Counted from the first letter of the stretch, positions 28,161-38,395 are shown. The stretch: DNA of 64,000 nucleotides from JADLHS01 sp964594985 (GCA_964594985.1 CAZQNQ010000003.1:124001-188000); one strand, 5' to 3'. Translations and numbers: made by a program. Notes: generated from the sequence alone by a model not told the origin.

Positions 28161-28802
28161 TCAATTCACCACTGCCGCGCGTAGTTTCACCACGGCCTCG
28201 GTGCGGGAGCGGACGTGCAGCTTTTCATAGACATGCTGCAAGTGCCAGCGCACGGTGCCGTGGCGCACGCCGATCTTGTCCGCGATCTCCTTGTCCGCGA
28301 AACCTTGCGCGACGAGTTCAAGGATTTCCCGTTCGCGCGGCGAAAGTTCGGCGATCTCGTCCGGGGCACTGGGCGGCGCGGGTGTTTGTTGAAAATAAGC
28401 GATCACATGCCGGGCGATCTCCCGCGACATCGGCGCTCCGCCTTCCCGCACCTCCCGGATCGCCGCGACCAATTCCTCCGGGGTGCAGCGTTTGAGCAGA
28501 TAACCGCACGCCCCGGCCCGCAACGCTTTGAAGATGCGCTCGGGATCGCCATACACCGTGACCATGATGATCTTCACCGCGGGCAGCAATTGTTTGAGTT
28601 GGGCGGCGCATTCAATCCCGGATTGTCCGGGCAGTTGGATGTCCATCAAAACGATTTCGGGCTGATGTCCCGGAATCACGCTCAAGGCTTCCGCGGCGGA
28701 ACCACAGGCACAAACGCAGCGCAATTCCGGCGCGGTATGCACGTACGCGGCCAGGCTTTCCCGGATCACTTTATTGTCTTCAACGATGGCAACACGGGTC
28801 AT
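28161..28802 (-). CDS. NarL/FixJ-family response regulator
   Basis: The protein has 213 residues: a receiver domain (1-120) with the acidic pocket near E8/D9, phospho-acceptor D54 (VLMDIQLPG) and K104, then a LuxR-type helix-turn-helix (about 150-207: ELSPREREILELVAQGFADK). It binds DNA when phosphorylated. Its ATG overlaps the stop codon of the histidine-kinase gene by four bases (ATGA), so the two are translationally coupled partners. It sits immediately upstream, in transcription direction, of the pectinesterase gene, making the carbohydrate locus the obvious target; that link is inference. Confidence 0.95.
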   Translation of the reverse strand: MTRVAIVEDNKVIRESLAAYVHTAPELRCVCACGSAAEALSVIPGHQPEIVLMDIQLPGQSGIECAAQLKQLLPAVKIIMVTVYGDPERIFKALRAGACGYLLKRCTPEELVAAIREVREGGAPMSREIARHVIAYFQQTPAPPSAPDEIAELSPREREILELVAQGFADKEIADKIGVRHGTVRWHLQHVYEKLHVRSRTEAVVKLRAAVVN

Positions 28803-30940
28803 GACTTTGATTCAGGCGTCAGGGGCGTGGCAAATTTCAGCGTGGTCCCCCGGCGCAATTCGCTGGAGATCTCAAACCGCCCGCCCAGTTGGTTCATCCG
28901 CGCCTGCATGTTCCCGATGCCATCCTGACCGTTGTGGGAGGTCGCGCCAGTCAGACCGCGACCATTGTCGGCCACCGTCACCCACAACAGATGATCCTTC
29001 CGGCACAGGTTTACCCGCACTTCCGTCGCGGCGGAGTGATTGACCACATTTGTCAGCGCCTCCTTGAACACCAGGAATAGTTGGTGCCGCACCCGCGCCT
29101 CCACCGTCAGGTCAGTGACGTCAGCCGCGGTTTCAATCCGCAACCTGATGTTGGCCAGCCCCAGGAAGCGGTCGGCAAAAAACGAGAAATAGCTCACCAC
29201 GGCGGTCAAGGAATCGTGTTGAGGATTCATCGCCCAGACGATTTCTTCCAGGGCGGAAACCATCTGCCCGGTTTTTTGCGATAACTGTTCCAGACAGCGC
29301 CGACGGTCTTCAATCGGGCTGACTTCCGTGCGCACCCGCGCCGCGAGCATGCCGATCTCCGTGATGTCCGCGCCCAATTCATCGTGCAGATCGTGGGCGA
29401 TGCGCGACCGCTCCTGCTCAATCGCGCGCAATTGCTCGACCCGTTCCCGTTCGTGGATCTGCGTCTGCAACTCCACCGTCCGCTGTTCGACGCGGCGATG
29501 CAATTGCGTCACCCACAGCAAGGCCGCCAATAAAAGCAACGCCAGGACACCGGCCATCACCAGCACCCGCGACAACGTCCACCAGGATGGCGTGGCCAGG
29601 ATTTGGATCCCTTCCGGCGAATTCAACAGCAGGTCCACCGCGGCGACATCTTCACCGAGGGCCTTGTAGCCGCCTTGCGCACAATACACGCCGGTCAGGC
29701 GAAGCTGGCTGCCGATTTCCGGCACGGGCATCGAAAGCTTCCCGCCTTTGAGCCGGGCCATGAACCGCCACGAGCCGCTCTGGATTTCCATCACCAGATT
29801 GGTCTTCGTATCGCGCACACTCGCCAGCCGGCCCGCGACGCTCACGAGGGTGGAATCGAAACTCGGGCGGATCAAATCGTCCGGCGACAGTTCGCGCGGG
29901 GCGGGAAGCTCTTCGTGACCGGTCTTGCGGACCCGGGCCGAACGCAACACCGGCGCGGCGGCGCTCATTTCGGGATAGCCGACAACTTCCACCAGATCGC
30001 CCGCTTGCAAATCGGTGGTCTGGCTCGTCACAAAGCGCAACCCATCCGGCCCGTTCATCAGAAAGTGATCAAAGCCCCGCACGAAAATGATCTGGCCGGC
30101 CACTTTGACCTGCTTGAACAAATGGTAGTTCGGATCGGTGCGGACGAGCGCCGCCGCGGATGTGGCCGGGATGGAAAACACGTCCGGGGGCCGCGGTTGC
30201 TCCACGGTGATCTCCGCGTCATGCATCCGGACCTGCCCGGCTTTGACCCGGCCATTGGCGTAGCGATCCACAAACAACAGGCCGCGCAAGCGGACTACCG
30301 CACCCTCATATTGCGCCAGCGGCGCGGGCGTGACCCCGGCCCGGCGCAGTTCCACTTTCAGAATTCCATCCCGCGTCCGCACCTCGGCGCGCGACCAGCC
30401 ATTGTTGCGATTCAGCAAACTTTCGATCACGCCATGGATTTCCGCGTGGCGCATATCCAGGCTGCCGTTCATGAGTTGATCCCACGTCGCCGGCACTGGC
30501 CCCGGTGAGTCGCCCGCGCCGAGCAATCGCAGTTCCTGAAACGAGACCCCGCCGGCGGCCGTTGTTCCCCGCACTTCCACCTGCGTCCCGACCGCCGGCA
30601 AAGGATGTTTCCGGGTCGGGTCATGGACGTAAATCGAACCACTCTTGTCTTGCAGCACGAACGCGTTCAGGTGCGATAAAACCGCCGTCGCCACCCCGCG
30701 CAACCGCACCGTCCGGCCCGGTTCCAGTTCTTCACGCGGCGGGCGGATGATTTCCGCCACCGGACTCAAGGCGATCACCTCAGCCTCAAGCGCCACCTCC
30801 GAATTGGTCGCGACAGAACCGGACTCCTGTCCGAACCCGCCGACCTGAGCCACCCACCAGAGCAATCCAAGCAATAGCGCCCTTCCTCCGTGTCGCCAAG
30901 GCGACGGCCACGACAAAACTTGAACCGGGGTGGATTGCAC
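28799..30940 (-). CDS. HisKA_3-type sensor histidine kinase with large OB-fold-like extracytoplasmic sensor
   Basis: The protein has 713 residues. A hydrophobic N-terminal segment (ALLLGLLWWVAQVGGFG) exports an extracytoplasmic region of about 400 residues. That region has repeated OB-fold-like strands (GRTVRLRGVATAV, YEGAVVRLRGLLFVD, TLVSVAGRLASV, SQLRLTGVYC) rather than a known ligand-binding domain. One transmembrane helix (about 458-478, VLVMAGVLALLLLAALLW) leads to a coiled coil, then a HisKA_3 dimerisation domain with the phospho-acceptor in RIAHDLHDELG (H516). A HATPase_c domain follows, with the N-box EALTNVVNHS and the G-box DNGRGL. It pairs with the response regulator at 28161. The signal may be an oligosaccharide or an envelope cue; nothing in the sequence identifies it. 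Confidence 0.93.
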   Translation of the reverse strand: MQSTPVQVLSWPSPWRHGGRALLLGLLWWVAQVGGFGQESGSVATNSEVALEAEVIALSPVAEIIRPPREELEPGRTVRLRGVATAVLSHLNAFVLQDKSGSIYVHDPTRKHPLPAVGTQVEVRGTTAAGGVSFQELRLLGAGDSPGPVPATWDQLMNGSLDMRHAEIHGVIESLLNRNNGWSRAEVRTRDGILKVELRRAGVTPAPLAQYEGAVVRLRGLLFVDRYANGRVKAGQVRMHDAEITVEQPRPPDVFSIPATSAAALVRTDPNYHLFKQVKVAGQIIFVRGFDHFLMNGPDGLRFVTSQTTDLQAGDLVEVVGYPEMSAAAPVLRSARVRKTGHEELPAPRELSPDDLIRPSFDSTLVSVAGRLASVRDTKTNLVMEIQSGSWRFMARLKGGKLSMPVPEIGSQLRLTGVYCAQGGYKALGEDVAAVDLLLNSPEGIQILATPSWWTLSRVLVMAGVLALLLLAALLWVTQLHRRVEQRTVELQTQIHERERVEQLRAIEQERSRIAHDLHDELGADITEIGMLAARVRTEVSPIEDRRRCLEQLSQKTGQMVSALEEIVWAMNPQHDSLTAVVSYFSFFADRFLGLANIRLRIETAADVTDLTVEARVRHQLFLVFKEALTNVVNHSAATEVRVNLCRKDHLLWVTVADNGRGLTGATSHNGQDGIGNMQARMNQLGGRFEISSELRRGTTLKFATPLTPESKS

Positions 30941-31114
30941 GTTAAGACCTTAATGTCGCCACCCGCAAGCCGCACCGAGAATTCCTGTCGCCAAAGCGCA
31001 AACCGCCACTCTTTTGTTGCACCGCCGATCCAAACTGAAAAGTGTAGTTAACCCCGATTGCGCAGCGGCAGCCATCGCTATTGCACTTCGCGCCCGCGCC
31101 GGTAATCTGTCGCC

Positions 31115-32167
31115 ATGCGTTTCATTGGAACGATCATCGAGAAGCTCCAGCGCCATCCGAAGCGGGTGGTATTCCCGGAAGGCACGGAGCCACGCGTCCT
31201 GCAGGCGGCCCGGCAATTTCAAGCGTTGCGGCTCGGCGCCCCCATCCTCTTGGGCGACCGCGCCAAGGTAAAGGAGACTGCCGCCGACCTGAACATTTCG
31301 CTCGAAGGCATCCGGGTCATCAATCCCCCCGACAGCGAGGAACTGGATAACTTTGCCCACCGCTTCTATTCCTTGCGCCGCGAGAAAGGCATCAAGGAAG
31401 CCGAAGCCCGCGACGCCATGTGCCAGTCGAATTATTTCGGCGCGATGATGGTCGCCATGCACCAGGCCGACGGCTTGATCTCCGGTGTCAGCCACATCAC
31501 CGGCAGCGTGCTGCGTCCCTTGTTCCAGATCATCAAGGTCGCGCCCAAGACCACCACGGCTTCCAGTTGCATGGTCATGGAAATCGAAGACACACGTCTC
31601 GGTGAAAAAGGTGTGATGTTCATGGCGGATTGCGGCGTGGTGCCTGATCCCACCGTCGAACAACTCGCTGAAATCGCACTGTCCACCGCGCAACTTGCGC
31701 ACCATCTCCTTAGTGTCCGCCCCCGCGTCGCGATGTTGTCCTATTCCACCAAAGGCAGCGCCACGCATCCCTCCATCGGCAAAGTGCAAGCCGCCACGGC
31801 CCTCGCCCGGCAAAAGGCCGAACGCATCAGTTTTCAGGCGGACTTCGACGGCGAAATGCAGGTGGATGCCGCGTTGTCCCCGGACATCGCCGACCGCAAA
31901 TGCGCCGACAGCAAAGTCGCCGGCAAGGCCAACGTGCTCATCTTCCCCGACCTGAACTCCGGCAACATCGCCAGCAAACTCGTCCGTCTCGTCGGCCATG
32001 CCAACGCCTACGGCAACATCCTGCTCGGTCTGGATCGCCCGGCGGCGGACGTTTCGCGCGGCTCGAACGCGCACGACATCCTCGGCGTCGCCGCCATCGT
32101 TGGAGCGCAGGCCGTGAGCTATCAAGAGTTGTTCCCCGGCTCCGGCAAAACCCTGCCCGGTGAGTAA
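31115..32167 (+). CDS. pta: Phosphate acetyltransferase (short, catalytic-domain form)
   Basis: The protein has 350 residues and corresponds to the PTA_PTB catalytic domain alone. It transfers acetyl between CoA and phosphate in the acetate overflow/assimilation pathway in the cytoplasm. Diagnostic segments are RVVFPEGTEPRVLQAA, GLISGVSHITGSVLRP, ADCGVVPDPTVEQLAEIA, FDGEMQVDAALSP, KANVLIFPDLNSGNIASKLV and the C-terminal GLDRPAADVSRGS. The next gene, 12 bases downstream, encodes a protein matching the N-terminal half of long Pta enzymes. An acetate kinase gene is not seen nearby. Confidence 0.95.
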   Translation: MRFIGTIIEKLQRHPKRVVFPEGTEPRVLQAARQFQALRLGAPILLGDRAKVKETAADLNISLEGIRVINPPDSEELDNFAHRFYSLRREKGIKEAEARDAMCQSNYFGAMMVAMHQADGLISGVSHITGSVLRPLFQIIKVAPKTTTASSCMVMEIEDTRLGEKGVMFMADCGVVPDPTVEQLAEIALSTAQLAHHLLSVRPRVAMLSYSTKGSATHPSIGKVQAATALARQKAERISFQADFDGEMQVDAALSPDIADRKCADSKVAGKANVLIFPDLNSGNIASKLVRLVGHANAYGNILLGLDRPAADVSRGSNAHDILGVAAIVGAQAVSYQELFPGSGKTLPGE

Positions 32168-32179
32168 GCAGTACGTACA

Positions 32180-33265
32180 ATGAAGAATAACACCACGCCC
32201 CGCGTCTTCATCGCGGCCACCCGCCAACACGACGGCAAAACCACCACCTCCCTCGGCCTCATCGCCGCGTTGCAGAAAAAATTCCCCCGCATCGGCTACA
32301 TCAAGCCCGTCGGGCAACGCTTCGTCGAAGTCGCCGAACAGAAGATTGACGAGGACACGGTCCTGATGGACTCGGTCTATTCGTTGAATTGTCCGCTGGT
32401 GGACATGAGTCCCATCGCGGTCGAGCCGGATTTCACCCGCAAATTCCTTCAAGCCGGCAAAAGCGATACGCTCGTCGCCAAAATTCAGGACGCGTTCGAC
32501 CGCGTCGCGTGGGAAAAGGATTTTGTCCTTTGCGAAGGTTCAGGCCATGCGGGCGTCGGCGCCGTCTTCGACCTATCCAACGCCCAAGTCGCCAAGCATC
32601 TCGGCTGCAAAGCCATCATCGTGTCGCGCGGCGGCATCGGCAAACCGATTGACGAAGTCGCGCTCAATCAGGCGTTGTTCGAGAAGGAAGGCGTCGAGAT
32701 CATCGGCGTCATCATCAACAAGGTGCTGCCCGAGAAGGTGGATTACATCGCCGATTTCGCGCGCCGTGGCCTCAAGCGCAAAGGACTTGAACTCCTCGGC
32801 GTCATTCCCTATCAGCCCATGCTCGAAAGTCCATCCGTGGATTCCATCCGCGAGGAACTCGAAGCCGAAGTGTTGAACCCACCTGCCGCGATGCACGGCT
32901 TGGTGGACGATGTCGTCGTCGGCGCGATGAGCGCGCAGAACGCCGTCCGCTTCTTCAAACGCGGCGTCCTGCTCATCACCCCCGGCGACCGCGAAGACAT
33001 CCTCGCCACCGCCGCCGCGATGGAAAATCAGAAGATGGCCGGCATCGTCCTGACGGGCGGACTCAAGCCCGGCAACGGTCTGTTGCGCTCGCTGCGCGAG
33101 ATGAGCATTCCGGTGCTGTTGGCGCAGGCCGACAGTTACCAGGTCGCCTCGAAGGTTCACGATCTCACCGCCAAGACCCGGCCCGCCGACGCGGAAAAGA
33201 TCAAACTCATCCGCGACATCGTGACCAAACATGTGAACGTCAAAAAAATCCTCGAATCACTCTGA
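32180..33265 (+). CDS. Stand-alone P-loop/DRTGG protein equivalent to the N-terminal half of long Pta
   Basis: The protein has 361 residues. An AAA_26-type P-loop (FIAATRQHDGKTTTSLGLIA, residues about 10-29) resembles dethiobiotin-synthetase-like ATPases and is followed by GYIKPVGQRF and VLCEGSGHAGVGAVFD. A DRTGG-like domain lies at about 215-330 (DDVVVGAMSAQNAVRFFKRG, GIVLTGGLKPGNGLLRSLRE). In enteric-type Pta this region is the N-terminal regulatory part of a single polypeptide; here it is a separate gene directly after pta. It probably modulates Pta, and a different metabolic-sensor role is possible. Its stop codon overlaps the hisC start by one base. Confidence 0.85.
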   Translation: MKNNTTPRVFIAATRQHDGKTTTSLGLIAALQKKFPRIGYIKPVGQRFVEVAEQKIDEDTVLMDSVYSLNCPLVDMSPIAVEPDFTRKFLQAGKSDTLVAKIQDAFDRVAWEKDFVLCEGSGHAGVGAVFDLSNAQVAKHLGCKAIIVSRGGIGKPIDEVALNQALFEKEGVEIIGVIINKVLPEKVDYIADFARRGLKRKGLELLGVIPYQPMLESPSVDSIREELEAEVLNPPAAMHGLVDDVVVGAMSAQNAVRFFKRGVLLITPGDREDILATAAAMENQKMAGIVLTGGLKPGNGLLRSLREMSIPVLLAQADSYQVASKVHDLTAKTRPADAEKIKLIRDIVTKHVNVKKILESL

Positions 33266-34365
33266 TGCCCCTACCCTATCCGCTCAATCCGTCGCTGGAG
33301 AAACTCCCGGTCTATCAACCGGGTCGGCCCATCGAAGAAGTCGCGCGCGAACTCAACCTTCCCGCCGACTCCATCATCAAGCTCGCTTCCAACGAGAATC
33401 CGCTCGGCCCGTCGCGCCTCGCCCTCGCCGCGATGAAGAAGGCGCTGACACATGCGCATCTTTACCCGGACGGCAATGCGTTCTACCTGAAGCAAAAGCT
33501 CGCCGCCAAACTCGGCGTCACGCCCGCGAACCTCGCGCTCGGCAATGGTTCGAATGAAATCATCGAGTTCCTCGGCCACGCCCTGCTTTCGCCTGACGCC
33601 GAAGTCGTCGTCTCGCAATATTGCTTCGCGGTTTATCCGATCGTCACCGCATTGTTCGGCGCGAAGCTCGTGACTGTTCCGGCGAAAAAATACGGCCATA
33701 ACCTTGACGCCATGCTCGCGGCCATCACGCCGAAGACACGCCTTGTCTTCGTCGCAAATCCAAACAATCCCACCGGCACGATTGTTTCCCCGGAAGCGCT
33801 GAAGAATTTCATCGCTGCCGTCCCGCCGCATGTCGTCATCGCGCTCGACGAAGCTTACATCGAGTTCCTTGAACAGAAGCTCGATCTGGTCGCCGAAGTC
33901 GCCAGCGGTTCGCGCCCTAATCTTATTTTGATGCGGACGTTCTCGAAGATTTACGGCCTCGCCGGGCTGCGCATCGGCTACGGCATTGGGCATCCGGAAT
34001 TGATCGCCGCGCTGGAGAAGGTTCGCCAGCCGTTCAACATCAACGCCATCTCCCAAGCTGGCGCGCTCGCGGCGTTGGACGACACGAAGCACGTCGAGAA
34101 AACCCAGCGCATCAACAAGCGCGGCATCCGGTTTTTTGCCCGCGCGTTCAAGCAGATGAAACTGGAAGTCGTCCCCTCGGCAGCGAACTTCATCCTCGTC
34201 CGCGTCGGCGACGGCGCAAAGGTTTTTGCCGAAATGCAAAGGCTCGGCGTCATCACACGACCGATGGGTGGCTATCAACTCGGCGAGTGGATTCGCATCT
34301 CCATCGGCACGCCTAAAGAGAACGAACGCTGCCTGGAAGCGTTGCGGCTGGTGCTCGGACTGTGA
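33265..34365 (+). CDS. hisC: Histidinol-phosphate aminotransferase
   Basis: The protein has 366 residues and is a fold-type I PLP aminotransferase of the HisC group, converting imidazole-acetol phosphate to histidinol phosphate. Recognisable parts are ASNENPLGPS near the N-terminus, LYPDGNAFYLKQKLAAKLGV, LALGNGSNEIIEF, FVANPNNPTGTIV, ALDEAYIEF and the PLP-lysine region MRTFSKIYGLAGLRIGYGIG. It overlaps the preceding gene by one base, implying co-transcription with pta. No other his gene is present in the window. HisC-type enzymes can also act on aromatic amino acids, so tyrosine/phenylalanine synthesis is a possible second role. Confidence 0.94.
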   Translation: MPLPYPLNPSLEKLPVYQPGRPIEEVARELNLPADSIIKLASNENPLGPSRLALAAMKKALTHAHLYPDGNAFYLKQKLAAKLGVTPANLALGNGSNEIIEFLGHALLSPDAEVVVSQYCFAVYPIVTALFGAKLVTVPAKKYGHNLDAMLAAITPKTRLVFVANPNNPTGTIVSPEALKNFIAAVPPHVVIALDEAYIEFLEQKLDLVAEVASGSRPNLILMRTFSKIYGLAGLRIGYGIGHPELIAALEKVRQPFNINAISQAGALAALDDTKHVEKTQRINKRGIRFFARAFKQMKLEVVPSAANFILVRVGDGAKVFAEMQRLGVITRPMGGYQLGEWIRISIGTPKENERCLEALRLVLGL

Positions 34366-34443
34366 AATAGTTGTTGAATCGTCGCCAAAACCGAATACTA
34401 ATCTGCGCGGCAAAACAACACCGATAACGACGAACCAGCGAAC

Positions 34444-35724
34444 GTGAAACCGACCGACCTGCGGGGCATCCTGCAATACATTCCGAGATTCCGGGAGAAG
34501 ACCTTCATCCTCGCGCTGGATGGCGCCATCGTCACTGATGAGAATTTCGCCAACATCCTGCTCGACATCGCGGTGCTCCGCTCGCTGAACATCCGCGTGG
34601 TGCTCGTTCACGGCGCGGCGGCGCAAATTGAAGTGCTCGCCAAGGAACAAGGCATCAGCGCATCCAATCTCGACGGCGTCGGCATCACGGATACCGCCAC
34701 GCTCAAGCTTTCGCTCACGGCTGCCAATCGGTTGACCCACGAAATCCTCGAGGGCCTGAGCGCCAACGATCTCCGCGCCGCCAGCACCAACGCCATCATC
34801 GCACATCCGATGGGCATCATTCAGGGGGTGGACCATCTGTTCACCGGCAAAGTCGAGCGCGTGGATGTCGAGTTGCTCCAATCGTTGCTCGCGCAAGGTG
34901 TCATCCCCGTCATCCCGCCGCTCGGCTTCGATGGCGATGGCAAAACCTATCGCGTGAACTCGGATGGCGTCGCCCTCGCCGTGGCGGATGCGCTCAAGGC
35001 GGTGAAGCTCATCTTCATCACCTCGGCGGACGGCCTGTATTGTCAGGGCAAACTCATCCGCCAGATGATAGTCGGCGAACTCAGCGCTTTGCTCGAAAAG
35101 AACAAGTGCGAGTTCAACGCGGCAAACCTTTCCAAAGCCCAACATGCCGCGGCCGCGTGTCGCGCCGGCATCCAGCGCGTTCACGTCATCAATGGCAAGG
35201 TGGACGAAGGTTTGCTCGCTGAAGTGTTCTCCAACGAAGGCATCGGCACGTTGATCTACGCCAACGAGTATCAACAGATCCGCCCGGCGAAGAAGAAGGA
35301 CGTCCGCGCCATCCAGATTCTCACCGACAAAGGTGTCCAGTCCGACGAACTCGTCAAACGCACGCGGGCGGTCATCGAGAAGCAACTCGGCGACTATTAC
35401 ATTTTCGAGATTGATAAGAACTCGGTGGCGTGCGTGGCCCTGCATGTTTATCCCGAGCAGAGCAAGGGTGAACTCGCCTGCCTCTACGTCAGCCCGTCGC
35501 ACGAGAACCAGGGCATCGGACGCAAGCTGATCCAGTTTGTGGAAAGCAAGGCGCGCGAACTGGGCTTGAACGAACTGCTCACGCTCTCGACGCAGGCGTT
35601 CACCTACTTCCAGTCCAAAGGCGGCTTCAGCGAGGGCACGCCCGACGATCTCCCGCCCGCCCGCCGCGAGAAATACGACCTCAGCGGTCGCAACTCGAAG
35701 GTGCTGGTGAAGAAATTGAAGTAA
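34444..35724 (+). CDS. argA: Amino-acid N-acetyltransferase (N-acetylglutamate synthase)
   Basis: The protein has 426 residues from a GTG start. An amino-acid-kinase domain (about 1-285; FILALDGAIVTDENF, VLVHGAAAQIE, NSDGVALAVADAL) is joined to a GNAT acetyltransferase domain (about 290-426; ELACLYVSPSHENQGIGRKL). This is the classic ArgA architecture; the enzyme makes N-acetylglutamate, the first step of arginine synthesis. The kinase-like part normally binds arginine for feedback control. The C-terminal LLTLSTQAFTYFQSKGGF matches ArgA. It is probably the last gene of the pta-hisC-argA operon; a palindromic repeat follows the stop. Confidence 0.93.
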   Translation: MKPTDLRGILQYIPRFREKTFILALDGAIVTDENFANILLDIAVLRSLNIRVVLVHGAAAQIEVLAKEQGISASNLDGVGITDTATLKLSLTAANRLTHEILEGLSANDLRAASTNAIIAHPMGIIQGVDHLFTGKVERVDVELLQSLLAQGVIPVIPPLGFDGDGKTYRVNSDGVALAVADALKAVKLIFITSADGLYCQGKLIRQMIVGELSALLEKNKCEFNAANLSKAQHAAAACRAGIQRVHVINGKVDEGLLAEVFSNEGIGTLIYANEYQQIRPAKKKDVRAIQILTDKGVQSDELVKRTRAVIEKQLGDYYIFEIDKNSVACVALHVYPEQSKGELACLYVSPSHENQGIGRKLIQFVESKARELGLNELLTLSTQAFTYFQSKGGFSEGTPDDLPPARREKYDLSGRNSKVLVKKLK

Positions 35725-35741
35725 CGAGTGGTACATTTGGC

Positions 35742-35799
35742 TGTAGGGCACGACGTGAGGAGTGCTCCGCTGGAACGACTCGTCACCTCGTCGCCTACA
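35742..35799. repeat. GTAGGG-bounded palindromic element, copy 1 (58 bp)
   Basis: TGTAGGGCACGACGTGAGGA at the left end pairs imperfectly with CACCTCGTCGCCTACA at the right end, about 18 of 22 positions matching. The element fills the gap between argA and the phosphatase-like gene. It belongs to a family with copies at 36290, 51916, 57583 and, in half form, 59170. Confidence 0.65.
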
Positions 35800-35807
35800 A
35801 TCCCTAA

Positions 35808-36167
35808 ATGGACTACTACCAAGCAGCGCGGCTGTCGCGACCGGTGAAACTTCTCTTCATTTGCAGCCGCAACCGCTGGCGCAGTCCGACGGCGGAAAAG
35901 GTTTTCGACGGAGTTGACGGTCTTCAAGTTCGTTCCGCCGGAACAGAAACCGGCGCTCGCATCAAAGTCACCACCGGCCACATCGGTTGGGCCGACTTTG
36001 TTTTCGTGATGGAGAAGAAACATCTGCACCGGCTACAGGAAAAGTTTCCCGATGAACTGACAGAGAAGCGCGTCATCTGTCTGAACATCCCGGATGACTA
36101 TCAATTCATGCAGCCCGAGTTGATCACGCTGCTCCAAACCACCGTGCCGCCGCATCTGGGAGAATGA
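35808..36167 (+). CDS. Small low-molecular-weight tyrosine-phosphatase-like protein
   Basis: The protein has 119 residues. The P-loop CX5R is present as CSRNRWRSPTAE (C19, R25) after the strand KLLFI. RSAGTETGARIKVT and WADFVFVMEKKHLHRL follow, matching the LMW-PTP fold. It is shorter than the usual 150 residues, and the DPxxG general-acid loop is replaced by IPDDYQFMQ, so the catalytic acid may be D in PDD. A cytoplasmic phosphatase or phosphate-binding regulator is likely. It overlaps the L,D-transpeptidase gene by four bases (ATGA), so the two are coupled. Confidence 0.8.
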   Translation: MDYYQAARLSRPVKLLFICSRNRWRSPTAEKVFDGVDGLQVRSAGTETGARIKVTTGHIGWADFVFVMEKKHLHRLQEKFPDELTEKRVICLNIPDDYQFMQPELITLLQTTVPPHLGE

Positions 36168-36775
36168 ACGCCGCGCAAACCCTGCAAAACTGTCTGCGTC
36201 GTTGTCAGGAACTCGGTGTCGCGCCGTCGCAATTCATCTTTGCCGCCAACGTCGCATCACAGGCTGGCCTGCTTTTTGAGCAAGACGGAGGTAGGGCGCG
36301 TCACTCCGTGCGCGCCGATTCCCCAAATAGTATAGCCGACGGCGCGCAGAGGACTGACGCGCCCTACCAAGTCGCCAAGCAATACATCATCTCCACCTCC
36401 AAGTTTGGCATCGGGCAGATTGCTGGCTCAAACAAGACACCGCTGGGATTGCATCGCATTGCGGAAAAGATCGGGGACGGCTGCGACGCTGGCACAGTCT
36501 TCAAAGGCCGCAAAGTCATCGGCCATCTGCGTGACGGCCTGCCGCTGGAATCTATAACGACCCGGATCATGTGGCTGGAAGGATTGGAGGAAGGCTTCAA
36601 TCGCGGCGGCAATGTGGACACACATGCGCGCTACGTTTACATCCACGGCTTCGGTAATCAGGAATCCCTCGGCACGCCCACGTCGCTCGGCTGCATCCAC
36701 CTCGCGGACGCCGATTTAATTCCGCTCTATGATTTGCTGCCGAGCGGAACGCTCGTTTGGATTGCTCCCAACTAA
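36164..36775 (+). CDS. L,D-transpeptidase (YkuD fold) carrying an in-frame repeat insertion
   Basis: The protein has 203 residues. The catalytic region has H161 in YIHGFG and C177 in TSLGCIHL, the S-x-G-C variant of the YkuD signature, preceded by ISTSKFGIGQIAGSNKTPLG. It would cross-link or anchor proteins to peptidoglycan in the periplasm. Residues about 43-68 (GRARHSVRADSPN ... GAQRTDAPY) are encoded by a palindromic repeat and have no counterpart in the family; the reading frame is kept on both sides. No clear signal peptide is seen, so the start or the localisation is uncertain. It overlaps the phosphatase-like gene by four bases. Confidence 0.85.
   Translation: MNAAQTLQNCLRRCQELGVAPSQFIFAANVASQAGLLFEQDGGRARHSVRADSPNSIADGAQRTDAPYQVAKQYIISTSKFGIGQIAGSNKTPLGLHRIAEKIGDGCDAGTVFKGRKVIGHLRDGLPLESITTRIMWLEGLEEGFNRGGNVDTHARYVYIHGFGNQESLGTPTSLGCIHLADADLIPLYDLLPSGTLVWIAPN
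36290..36368. repeat. GTAGGG-bounded palindromic element, copy 2, inside a coding sequence
   Basis: The ends GGTAGGGCGCGTCA and TGACGCGCCCTACC are perfect inverted repeats of 14 bp, with inner arms TGCGCGCC / GGCGCGCA. The 79-bp unit lies wholly inside the L,D-transpeptidase gene and contains no stop in the coding frame. Confidence 0.85.
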
Positions 36776-36806
36776 AAGAAAAAGTCCGCCTCGCAAAGCG
36801 GACTTT
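36774..36806 (-). terminator. Terminator between L,D-transpeptidase and rho (convergent)
   Basis: A 9-bp stem AAAGTCCGC / GCGGACTTT surrounds an 8-base loop. On the minus strand it is followed by a T-rich tract (TTCTTTTAG), so it should end the rho transcript about 30 nt after its stop. It may act on the plus strand as well. Confidence 0.8.
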
Positions 36807-36835
36807 CTGACTGAAAGCTAAGTTCAGATTTGCAA

Positions 36836-38395
<1,560 letters not shown>

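Noticed and set aside
30950..32452. 500-codon minus-strand open frame
   Set aside because: It lies antisense to pta, whose translation matches its family end to end. The minus translation has no recognisable domain and is a by-product of GC-rich codon use.
33271..35751. 826-codon minus-strand open frame over hisC and argA
   Set aside because: Both plus-strand proteins are unmistakable. The antisense product is rich in Arg/Asp/His repeats typical of mirror frames.
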